A DNA stretch of 58,818 nt from an uncultured Boseongicola sp. (GTDB lineage Bacteria > Pseudomonadota > Alphaproteobacteria > Rhodobacterales > Rhodobacteraceae), in the NCBI GenBank assembly GCA_905479635.1, contig CAJQNG010000144.1, positions 1 to 58,818 of the forward strand, given 5' to 3'. A program made the translations under genes and the position numbers. Numbering within the stretch: position 1 is the stretch's first letter; each line of letters opens with the position of its first letter. Under the pieces are notes generated by a model, which was given only the letters and a program-made list of their open reading frames with translations, was not told where the DNA came from and searched no databases. Positions 25,966 to 33,560 of this stretch are shown in pieces.

Positions 25966-26412
25966 ATGAAACCGACCTGCGATTTTTTTGACGAACACGG
26001 CGTCGCCGAAACCGTCAAGACCTTCGAGGTCAACAGCCGCGTCAAGGAACGGGCCAAGACGTCCGGCGAGGGCCGTGTGATCGTCGTTGATGGCACCGGG
26101 TCGCTGCGTCGCGCGCTTTGCGGCGATATTATTGCCGCCGAGGCGATGGCGAACGGTTGGGCGGGTCTGGTCATTTGGGGCGCCGTGCGGGATGTGGAAC
26201 AGCTTGGCGCAACAAACATCGGCACTATCGCACTGGGCCAAACGCCCGCGCGATGTGTCCGGAAAGGCGAAGGCGAGGTCGAAGCCGATCTGCGCCTTGA
26301 TGGCGTAGCGGTCTCGTACGGCGACTACTTCGTTGCTGACGCGGAGCGGGCGCTTGTTTTTCCGCAGAACGGACCGCACCTTGACGCTAAAACCACACCC
26401 CCTCACGCCTAA
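25966..26412 (+). CDS. RraA/HMG-CHA aldolase-like protein, short N-terminus
   Basis: A 148-residue protein matching the RraA fold from about residue 15 on: VAETVKTFE, GRVIVVDGTGSLRRALCGD, GWAGLVIWGAVRDVEQL (the Arg-Asp pair that in 4-hydroxy-4-methyl-2-oxoglutarate / 4-carboxy-4-hydroxy-2-oxoadipate aldolases binds substrate and metal) and GVAVSYGDYFVAD. Compared with family members of about 160 residues or more, roughly 20 residues with the PxFxxFGG-type segment are missing between CDFFDEH and GVAETVK, as if deleted in frame. The gene is alone on the plus strand, overlapping the end of the convergent dehydrogenase by four bases. It may be a degraded or divergent copy. Confidence 0.75.
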   Translation: MKPTCDFFDEHGVAETVKTFEVNSRVKERAKTSGEGRVIVVDGTGSLRRALCGDIIAAEAMANGWAGLVIWGAVRDVEQLGATNIGTIALGQTPARCVRKGEGEVEADLRLDGVAVSYGDYFVADAERALVFPQNGPHLDAKTTPPHA

Positions 26413-27383
26413 CCTCTCCAGACGTCGGGATTGATCATGTGGATTGGAGCACCTGTCGCGTAAGCATTTATTTGATCATAGATATCAGAGAATTGGACGT
26501 TTAGCTCGTCTTCGGTGACATAGCCAATATGAGGCGTCACTATCACGTTGGGATGGCGCAAAAGCGGATCGGTTGTATCAGTCAGGGGCTCGGTGTCGAA
26601 CACATCCAGCGCCATCCGTCCGGGACGTCCGGTCTTTAATGCGGCCAGCAAGGCACCCGGTGCAACCAAGCCTGACCGCGAGGTGTTGATGAAGCTGGCC
26701 GTTGGCTTCATTGCCTCCAAATCCGCCTTGGTGATTATGCTGCGCGTTGTCGGCTTAAGGCGCACGTGAAGGCTCACAAAATCGCTTTCGTCAAAGAATG
26801 CCTCTCGGCTTTCCGCAACGGTTTCGCCAGCTTGCGCTGCACGCGCGCGCCCTTCTGTGGAAGCCCACCACACAACCTCCATCCCAAAAGCACGCGCATA
26901 GATCGCAACCTGTTTGGCGATGCGTCCATATCCATAAAGTCCGATCCTGCGGCCAGAGAGCGTTTGTCCAGGTGCTAATTGCCAGCGCCCGCTCTGCATC
27001 GACGCCATTTGCTGAGGAAGCTGACGCGCGGAAGCCAAAATCAACGCGAAGGTCATTTCGGCGGCGGCGGTAGACGGCGCACCAGCGTGCATGTTGGAGG
27101 ACAATAGGACACCGTTGGCGCTACAGGCTTCGACGTCGACATGCGGATAGACGCTGCGTTGACTGATAAGTTTGAGGTTGGGCAATCCGTCCAGAAGCGC
27201 CGCCTGAACAGGCGTTCGCTCACGGAAGAGAACCAGCGCTTCAGCCTCGTCAAGCCGCTTCGCGAGAACATCCACATCCTCCATATGATCGTTCCAAACC
27301 GTGACGTCATGCCCAGCGAGCTTGTCAAAGCTAGGCAAGGTGCGAAGCGTGTCGAACCAATCGTCGAGAATGTGAACTTTCAT
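26409..27383 (-). CDS. D-2-hydroxyacid dehydrogenase (NAD-dependent)
   Basis: A 324-residue protein of the D-isomer 2-hydroxyacid dehydrogenase family. The nucleotide-binding GLYGYGRIAKQV, catalytic Arg in SLHVRLKPT, Glu in DVFDTEPL and His in VTPHIGY are all present. Such enzymes interconvert 2-oxoacids and D-2-hydroxyacids. Its ATG overlaps the stop of the 79-residue gene upstream (27380-27383), so it is translated with it. It is the last gene of the TctC-led operon; the likely job is the reduction or oxidation of a pathway 2-oxo/hydroxy acid. Confidence 0.9.
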   Translation of the reverse strand: MKVHILDDWFDTLRTLPSFDKLAGHDVTVWNDHMEDVDVLAKRLDEAEALVLFRERTPVQAALLDGLPNLKLISQRSVYPHVDVEACSANGVLLSSNMHAGAPSTAAAEMTFALILASARQLPQQMASMQSGRWQLAPGQTLSGRRIGLYGYGRIAKQVAIYARAFGMEVVWWASTEGRARAAQAGETVAESREAFFDESDFVSLHVRLKPTTRSIITKADLEAMKPTASFINTSRSGLVAPGALLAALKTGRPGRMALDVFDTEPLTDTTDPLLRHPNVIVTPHIGYVTEDELNVQFSDIYDQINAYATGAPIHMINPDVWRG

Positions 27384-27619
27384 CGACTTTCCACGCCGAC
27401 CATGGCAGCCGCACTCCGTGGTGTCGGAAAGAAAATATTCGTCCCAAGCGTGTCGATGGCGAGGCCAGCCTGACTGCGCTGCGCGAGATGATAATTGAAC
27501 TGCGCACCGCAGCCATAAATCGGCGTTGGGTATTGGCCGATCGCTTCTGCAAGACCAAGACGCACCTTCTCAAGTGCCTGCTTGGCCTCGCTCAAGGCAG
27601 TATCAATTTCTGGGGTCAT
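27380..27619 (-). CDS. Small conserved-looking protein, function unknown
   Basis: A 79-residue frame starting MTPEIDTALSEAKQALEKVR, a short amphipathic helix, then a region with PTPIYGCGAQFNYHLAQR and a C-terminal TLGTNIFFPTP segment. The ATG at 27619 has GGGAGA at good spacing, and the stop overlaps the dehydrogenase start. The clear binding site and coupling make a real gene likely. I do not recognise the family. A small accessory protein for a neighbouring enzyme (the TPP enzyme ends 36 bases upstream) is one possibility. Confidence 0.65.
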   Translation of the reverse strand: MTPEIDTALSEAKQALEKVRLGLAEAIGQYPTPIYGCGAQFNYHLAQRSQAGLAIDTLGTNIFFPTPRSAAAMVGVESR

Positions 27620-27654
27620 CGGGATCTCCCTTATCATTGTATACCACAGCGTAC

Positions 27655-29331
27655 CTAATTTGACTTGCTTGTCGATGATGACTTCGGCGGATGCGCTCTG
27701 CGAATAACCGGTGAAGCAACTTGGTCCGAAATCGGCACGTCCCACACTGCCGCCCCGCCAGATTTCGCAAAATCGTCGATGAGACCGGGAAGTAACGCGA
27801 GATCGGCTATGCGCTCGCCTGCCAACCCAAACCCGCGCGCGATGGCAGCCAAATCGGTGCGGCCGAACACGGCGCCCTGATCCGAGATACCTTCTGCGCG
27901 CAGTTTGTGGATCTCAGACCCATAAGCACCGTCGTTCAGGACGATGATCAGGATGTTCATTCCATGGCGGCGGATCGTCTCAAGCTCTTGAATATGCATC
28001 AAAAGGCTGCCGTCACCGTCGAACAGAACAATCGTGTCATCGGGTCGCGCTGCCGCGACGCCCATTGCAAATGAAATACCATTCCCGATGGCGCCGAACT
28101 CTCGGATCGTCAGAAAATGGGTCTGTGGACGAGACGGCATTTGCGCGAAATAGAAGGAACAATGCCCCGACGAGTTCACCAACTGCCAATCGGCGGGCAG
28201 ATGCGCCTCAAAAACTGCAACAACATCGCGCGGGTCGTGCACTCCGTCTTCTGATGGAAACACCGCGCTGTCTGCTGGGGCGGTTGCGATGCGTTCTGAA
28301 AGCGCAGGCGTTCGCCACGATTTTGAGCGTTCAGGGACCATCCCAAGCAAGGCCTCAACCCCAAGCCGCGCGTCGGCACGCAGATGCGCCTGCGCGGCCA
28401 CACGCCCCTGGCTGATCGCAAGTGGATCAACATCGATCTGCAACAGCTCGGCGCCCGGCCAAAGCTTTCCACCGTCCGAATTGTGATGTGCCAATGACGA
28501 ACCGACGCCAATAATCAGGTCGGCCTCGCCAAGATAATCTCGTGCGGTTTCCGTTGAAAACCCGCCAGCAATACCAATGCTGAACCGCGCGTCATGAAAC
28601 AGCCCGCGCGCCGGAAGCGTTGTGGCAAGAAGCGCGTCGCACCGCTCGGCCAAAGCCCGGCAGGCCGCACCCGCATCCGCCTCGACCGCGCCGAGCCCTG
28701 CCATGACCACGATACGCTTTGACGCCGCGATCATAGCAGCTGCGCGGGGCAAATCATCAGGGTTCGGTGGGATTGGCGACGCAACCGGGGCAAGATCACG
28801 CGAGGGCGTTGGAAGTTCCGCGCCCGACCAGTCGAGGTTCTGCAAATCAAACGGAACGCCCAGGACGACAGGTCGACGCTCGCGGCCCGCCTGTGTGAAG
28901 GCATCCCGGATCGCCGTCGGCATCAGGTTAGGAGAATGAAGCGGCTGGTAGGCCGCACCAGTCGCCGTGACGAACGGTGCCTGATCAATGGCCTGATTAT
29001 ACCACGCAGACTTCAGCGGTGCTTCCCCGGCCAATACGACAAGGGGCAGTTTCGCGCGAACTGCCGCAGGTAGTGCGGTCATCAACTGCGTCAGGCCGGG
29101 ACCACAAGTCACGGTTGCCACGCCTGTTTCACCACTTTTGCGCGCATAGGCCATGGCGGCAGCAACGGCGCAGTGTTCATGACGAACGTAGACCATTTTG
29201 CATCCGCCTTCCGCCAGACGCGTGGCGAAGTTCATGTTGGCATCGCCCAAAAGCGCAAAGCAGGTGCCGACACCCTCACGAAGGAAGGTTTCGGCAAGCG
29301 CATCGAACAGTTTCCGGTGATCGCCCGTCAT
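27655..29331 (-). CDS. Thiamine-pyrophosphate-dependent enzyme, acetolactate synthase-like
   Basis: A 558-residue three-domain TPP enzyme. The cofactor-activating Glu52 is in RHEHCAVAAAMAYAR, the middle domain spans about 190-320, and the TPP/Mg motif is FDGDGSLLMHIQELETI followed by LNDGAYGSE in the C-terminal domain. It is similar to IlvB-type and benzoylformate- or sulfopyruvate-decarboxylase-type proteins that decarboxylate or ligate 2-oxoacids. No small regulatory subunit (IlvN) is present, so it is probably not acetolactate synthase for branched-chain amino acids. It lies between the PrpF-like isomerase and the 79-residue gene in the same operon. Confidence 0.88.
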   Translation of the reverse strand: MTGDHRKLFDALAETFLREGVGTCFALLGDANMNFATRLAEGGCKMVYVRHEHCAVAAAMAYARKSGETGVATVTCGPGLTQLMTALPAAVRAKLPLVVLAGEAPLKSAWYNQAIDQAPFVTATGAAYQPLHSPNLMPTAIRDAFTQAGRERRPVVLGVPFDLQNLDWSGAELPTPSRDLAPVASPIPPNPDDLPRAAAMIAASKRIVVMAGLGAVEADAGAACRALAERCDALLATTLPARGLFHDARFSIGIAGGFSTETARDYLGEADLIIGVGSSLAHHNSDGGKLWPGAELLQIDVDPLAISQGRVAAQAHLRADARLGVEALLGMVPERSKSWRTPALSERIATAPADSAVFPSEDGVHDPRDVVAVFEAHLPADWQLVNSSGHCSFYFAQMPSRPQTHFLTIREFGAIGNGISFAMGVAAARPDDTIVLFDGDGSLLMHIQELETIRRHGMNILIIVLNDGAYGSEIHKLRAEGISDQGAVFGRTDLAAIARGFGLAGERIADLALLPGLIDDFAKSGGAAVWDVPISDQVASPVIRRAHPPKSSSTSKSN

Positions 29332-29336
29332 ATTTT

Positions 29337-30416
29337 CTAGCCCTCCTGCGCCACCATCACTTCGCCCCGCGCAATAAGACGCGCGGTGCGGACAACTCCA
29401 GCCGAGCGAAAATTCAACGTCTCACCGTCACGGGAGAAATCAACGGTGACTTCCATTTCGCCCATGGGATGTTCGATGCGCACGACCTCGGGGCCGGACA
29501 CCACAGCGCGCGCGATGCCATCTGCAACGGTGCCCGACGCCAAAGCGCATGCGGCAAGGCACTGTGAGCCTGTGACGGCCAATGTGGGATGGGCTTTCCA
29601 CGGCATGAAATAGCGCGCCGCAAAATGCCCGCCGTTTTGAGCGCGGGCAATCAATCCGATTTTCGGCGTGACAGATTTCGTGACATCTCCAAGCCCCATG
29701 CGCTTTCCAGCCTCAAGGCGGATCGTCTCCATGCGCTTGAAAAGGCTGGTATTGGCGTCCAACTCGGCCAGCGTTTCATACCCCGTCAGCCCAAAATCCT
29801 CTGCACGGGCGATCATCATCGGCATCGCCACATCAATGCAGCTCACCTCAATGCCGTCTATGACATCCTTCGTCTGTCCGGTCGGAAACATCACGCCGCA
29901 TTTGGATCCGACAACCTCCAGGAAGTTCAAAGCAATAGGGGCCGCTGTGCCCGGCACACCGTCAATTGCAACATCACCAGCGTAACTGACCTTTCCGCCC
30001 GGAGTTTGGATAACGGCCTCGACCAAAGCGCCGGTATTTACGGCCCGGATGCGAACAGTTGTCGTCTCTCCACCGACCGGTACGAGCCCTTTTTCAATAG
30101 CCGCCGGGCCGACGCCAACAAGGATATTGCCACAGGTTGGCCCATAATCGACCATACGTTCAGTTACCGAAACCTGCCCAAAGAAATAGTCAACATCGAC
30201 ACCCTCTTCAGCCGATGGACTAAGCATTGCGACCTTAGTCGTCACTTCATCGCCACCGCCAATCCCGTCGATATTCCGCGGGTTTCCGGCACCGATAACC
30301 TCGACCAGTATATCCGATAACGCGTCCAAATCCTCGGGCAAATCTGCACGATTGAAATAGGGTCCGCGCGAGGTTCCACCGCGCATGAAATGGTAGGGAA
30401 TTGGACGTTGGCTCAT
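29337..30416 (-). CDS. PrpF/4-oxalomesaconate tautomerase-like isomerase
   Basis: A 359-residue protein of the PrpF/diaminopimelate-epimerase-fold family. Motifs: MRGGTSRGPYF at the start, DGIGGGDEVTTKVAML, MVDYGPTCGNILVGVG with the first active-site Cys, and FPTG with nearby GSKCGVMF for the second half. Family members shift a double bond or cis/trans configuration: 4-oxalomesaconate tautomerase (GalD), aconitate isomerase, 2-methylaconitate isomerase. Its ATG overlaps the stop of the dehydrogenase gene upstream. In this operon it probably acts on the imported polycarboxylate before or after oxidative decarboxylation. Confidence 0.88.
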   Translation of the reverse strand: MSQRPIPYHFMRGGTSRGPYFNRADLPEDLDALSDILVEVIGAGNPRNIDGIGGGDEVTTKVAMLSPSAEEGVDVDYFFGQVSVTERMVDYGPTCGNILVGVGPAAIEKGLVPVGGETTTVRIRAVNTGALVEAVIQTPGGKVSYAGDVAIDGVPGTAAPIALNFLEVVGSKCGVMFPTGQTKDVIDGIEVSCIDVAMPMMIARAEDFGLTGYETLAELDANTSLFKRMETIRLEAGKRMGLGDVTKSVTPKIGLIARAQNGGHFAARYFMPWKAHPTLAVTGSQCLAACALASGTVADGIARAVVSGPEVVRIEHPMGEMEVTVDFSRDGETLNFRSAGVVRTARLIARGEVMVAQEG

Positions 30417-31474
30417 GCCACCTCTCTTTCAATGTGAGAAATAATCGCGCGCGTCATGACATCTGTCCCTGCGGACCCACCGAGGTCCGTGGTTCTGGTA
30501 GCCGGGTCGCAAAGCGCGGCATTCAGCGCGGATCGGATAAAGCGTGCGGGGGCCGCGTGACCTAAATGATCGAGCAGCATGACGACCGACCCGATCAAAG
30601 ACGCCGGATTGGCCCGGTTTTGCCCGGCAATGTCTGGCGCCGAGCCGTGTTGGGCCTGAGCAATCGCATGGGACTTTCCATGGTTAAGTGATGCGGCAAG
30701 GCCCAGCCCTCCGGCCAGTTCAGAGGCCAGATCGGACAGAATATCGCCATACATGTTCGTCGCGATCACAACATCGAAGCGCGTGGGATCGCGGACCATC
30801 AAGGCTGCTGCCGCGTCGATCAAAAGCTCTTCGGTCTTGATCTCGGGGAAGTCTGCAGCGACCTCGCGCACCGTCTCAAGGAACAAACCATCGCTTAGCC
30901 GCAAAACGTTCGCTTTATGGATGACGGCAACACGTTTGGCCCCACGACGTCGTGCCAGCGCATATCCCGCCTCGGCAATCGCGCGCGAATTTGCTGCAGT
31001 GATGCGGCGCATCGAAAGGGCAACGCCCGGCACTGGCATAAACTCGGCGGGCCCGCTTTCCATATTACGATCGGCATAAAACCCTTCAAGGTTCTCACGC
31101 ACTATTACCATGTTGACGTCATGACCTGTGGGTGTTGGCACCGCTTTGTGACTGGTCGCGGGGCGGATGTTCGCGAAAAGCTGAAGCTCTTTGCGCAAGA
31201 CACCCGAAGGGTTGCGACCGCCCTCCTCCACTGAAGGATAAGCATTGTGCGAGACCGGACCAAGGATCACGCCATCTGCCTGTCGCGCCTTCGCGATCAC
31301 AGTGTCAGGAATGGTGATACCTTCGCTTTCAAGCGCTAGGAACCCGATATCGGCGGGTTCAATATCGATCAAAGTCCCGCTTTTCGCACAGGCGGCAATC
31401 AGCACCGAAACCGTGGCGGCCATGATTTCCGGGCCAATCCCGTCACCAGCAAGAGCCAACAGGTGAAGGCTCAT
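30413..31474 (-). CDS. Isocitrate/isopropylmalate-type beta-decarboxylating dehydrogenase
   Basis: A 353-residue member of the metal-dependent beta-decarboxylating dehydrogenase family: GDGIGPEI at the start, RKELQLFANIRPA and VIVRENLEGFYA for substrate binding, KANVLRLSDGLF with the catalytic Lys, and NMYGDILSDLASELAGGLGLA with metal-binding Asp residues. The substrate loop (EGGRNPSGVLRKE) differs from both classical LeuB and Icd, so a different 2-hydroxy-3-carboxy acid is likely. Its ATG overlaps the TctAB stop. Its neighbours point to a tri- or dicarboxylate as substrate. Confidence 0.88.
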   Translation of the reverse strand: MSLHLLALAGDGIGPEIMAATVSVLIAACAKSGTLIDIEPADIGFLALESEGITIPDTVIAKARQADGVILGPVSHNAYPSVEEGGRNPSGVLRKELQLFANIRPATSHKAVPTPTGHDVNMVIVRENLEGFYADRNMESGPAEFMPVPGVALSMRRITAANSRAIAEAGYALARRRGAKRVAVIHKANVLRLSDGLFLETVREVAADFPEIKTEELLIDAAAALMVRDPTRFDVVIATNMYGDILSDLASELAGGLGLAASLNHGKSHAIAQAQHGSAPDIAGQNRANPASLIGSVVMLLDHLGHAAPARFIRSALNAALCDPATRTTDLGGSAGTDVMTRAIISHIEREVA

Positions 31475-33486
31475 GTCAGGGGCCACGGCAGTTTCACAAA
31501 GTCCTGCAAAAGCCCCGGTGGGAAGTCGCGGCCAAGCGTGCCCCCAAGAAATACCAGAACCGCGATACCAATCACCGTAAGGATAACGGCACGGGTCCAG
31601 GAAACTCCTGCCCTAATACGCAGGAACGACACGAGGAACACTGTCAGAGCAAGCACAAAGCCAACCAATGCGGACAGCCCTAACAGGAAGGCAAACCACC
31701 CAAGCGTGGTCCAAAGCCCGTGGGGTGCCTCGGCATCTTCGCCACCGGATTCAAGGTCCGCAAAGACCGGCGATGTCTCCGGCTGGCGCATCATAGAAAC
31801 GACCAGCGCCGCACAGGCAATCAGCGTCACGATCCCCACTGTGACCGGAAAAATTTTGTCGCGTAGAACGTTGATTGTGGAGGCGTCATAAACGGCAATG
31901 GCCACATAAGCGGTGACGGCCAAAAGGAAGATCAGCGGCGCCCGCTTTGACCCTGTGGGTGGATTGCTGTCGCCCAAAATCTGTTTGCCCTGACGTAACC
32001 CGATCACTACCGAGATGACCAACAGGATCAGGATGCCAATAGTAACGGGCGAGAAGATATACTCCATGCCCTGCCAAAAATCGCGGCGGAACTGAATGCG
32101 ACTGATCTGAACTGCCTGGTTGGCAAAGCTTTCGGCCTGGCTCGACAGCACAAACCCGATAAGAAAAGCGGGCCGCGACCACTCGAAACGGCGCAGGAGG
32201 ATGCCAAGGCAACCGATCATCAACAGCATGGCAAGGTCGGCCAGAGACTGGCTTGACTGGAATGCCGCGAACGCGATGAGCATAAACAAGAAGGGGGCGA
32301 CAAGCGTGAAGCGGATCGTGGTAATTTTGGCGATCTGCCCCGAAAGCAGAATGCAAAGGCCTGCGCCAAAGATGTTTGCCAAGGCCAGTGACCAAACAAT
32401 CGTGTAGGTGATGTCAAGGTTGTGCCGCACCATGTGCGGCCCAGGATCGTACCCTAAAAGCGCAAGTCCTCCGAGGAAGACCGCCATCGAACCAGACCCC
32501 GGGATGCCGAAGATCAGCGTTGGAACAAGGCCGCCTCCCTCTTTGGCATTGTTGGAGCTTTCAGGGCCGATCACGCCGCGGATATCACCCTTTCCGAATT
32601 GCGATTTGTCTTTCGCGCTTTGCACCGTGAAGCCATAGGCGATCCAGTCCACAACAGACCCACCCAGCCCAGGAATGACGCCAACAAGAACGCCAATAAA
32701 GGCGCTGCGGACCGACAGCCAGATATTGGCCCACCAGTCGCGGATACCCTGAATCCAGCCAGAGCCAAGGCCTCCAGTGCGGGAAATCGAGCGGTCCTGA
32801 CGCAAAAGAGAAACGATCTCGGGAACCGCAAAGATACCGAGACCGACGATCACCAGTTTGATCCCGTCGGTCAGGTAAGGAATGCTGTAACTTGCCATAC
32901 GCAAACTGCCGGACGCATCAGATTCTCCGATTGTGCCGACCATCAATCCAAGGCCCGCCGCTGCAACGCCCTTTAGCGGTACCCGCCCTGCAAGGATCGC
33001 CACCATCGATAGTCCAAGCAACGTGATCATCAGCATCTCGGGCGTGCCGAAGGCAAGGATCAAGGGACGCGCAATCAGGATAAAGAATGTCAGAACGATC
33101 GCGCCAAGGATGCCGCCGAAAAGCGACGATATAAACGCCGCCGAAAGCGCGCGAGCGGCTTCGCCCTTTTTGGCAAGCGGAAAGCCATCAAGTACCGTCG
33201 CCTGGCTGGCTGTAGAGCCGGGGATGCCAAGCAAGACGGAAGCAAACGTGTCCGAGGTCGGCACGACCGCGATAAGGCCCACCATAAGAGCCAGACCCGA
33301 AACCGGGTCCATTCCGAAAATAAACGGCAAAACCAATGACAGGCCCGCGATACCGCCAAGGCCTGGAAAAACTCCGACAGACAAGCCGAGTAGGACGCCG
33401 AGCATCAAGAACATAATCTGCTGTGGCTGGAGGATCAGGGAAAAAGCTTCCCCGAGCGCTGGAGCCGCGGTTGCGAGAAGGTCCAT
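31471..33486 (-). CDS. tctA: Tripartite tricarboxylate transporter permease, TctA-TctB fusion
   Basis: A 671-residue membrane protein. Residues 1 to about 495 form a TctA permease with the repeated GVFPGLGGIAGLSLVLPF / GVIPGLGGSVVDWIAYG motifs and about 12 hydrophobic segments. The remaining about 165 residues, with four more hydrophobic segments (starting near APLIFLLAVTAYVAIAVYD), resemble the small TctB subunit, which has no separate gene here. A canonical TctA is about 500 residues. The protein imports polycarboxylates with the TctC binding protein encoded upstream. A terminator-like stem separates it from tctC. Confidence 0.9.
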   Translation of the reverse strand: MDLLATAAPALGEAFSLILQPQQIMFLMLGVLLGLSVGVFPGLGGIAGLSLVLPFIFGMDPVSGLALMVGLIAVVPTSDTFASVLLGIPGSTASQATVLDGFPLAKKGEAARALSAAFISSLFGGILGAIVLTFFILIARPLILAFGTPEMLMITLLGLSMVAILAGRVPLKGVAAAGLGLMVGTIGESDASGSLRMASYSIPYLTDGIKLVIVGLGIFAVPEIVSLLRQDRSISRTGGLGSGWIQGIRDWWANIWLSVRSAFIGVLVGVIPGLGGSVVDWIAYGFTVQSAKDKSQFGKGDIRGVIGPESSNNAKEGGGLVPTLIFGIPGSGSMAVFLGGLALLGYDPGPHMVRHNLDITYTIVWSLALANIFGAGLCILLSGQIAKITTIRFTLVAPFLFMLIAFAAFQSSQSLADLAMLLMIGCLGILLRRFEWSRPAFLIGFVLSSQAESFANQAVQISRIQFRRDFWQGMEYIFSPVTIGILILLVISVVIGLRQGKQILGDSNPPTGSKRAPLIFLLAVTAYVAIAVYDASTINVLRDKIFPVTVGIVTLIACAALVVSMMRQPETSPVFADLESGGEDAEAPHGLWTTLGWFAFLLGLSALVGFVLALTVFLVSFLRIRAGVSWTRAVILTVIGIAVLVFLGGTLGRDFPPGLLQDFVKLPWPLT

Positions 33487-33518
33487 GAGGCGGTGCGCCT
33501 TGTTTTTCAGTGTGTGTT

Positions 33519-33551
33519 AAAAAAAGGCCCCACCGAACCTTCGGTGGGGCC
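33519..33551 (-). terminator. Terminator/attenuator between tctC and tctA
   Basis: GGCCCCACCGAA (33526-33537) and TTCGGTGGGGCC (33540-33551) form a perfect 12-bp stem with a two-base loop, followed on the minus strand by seven T residues. It lies 9 bases after the tctC stop and 32 bases ahead of the tctA start. As it stands between binding-protein and permease genes, partial termination would give excess TctC over the permease and enzymes. Confidence 0.88.
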
Positions 33552-33560
33552 TTTTAGGCG

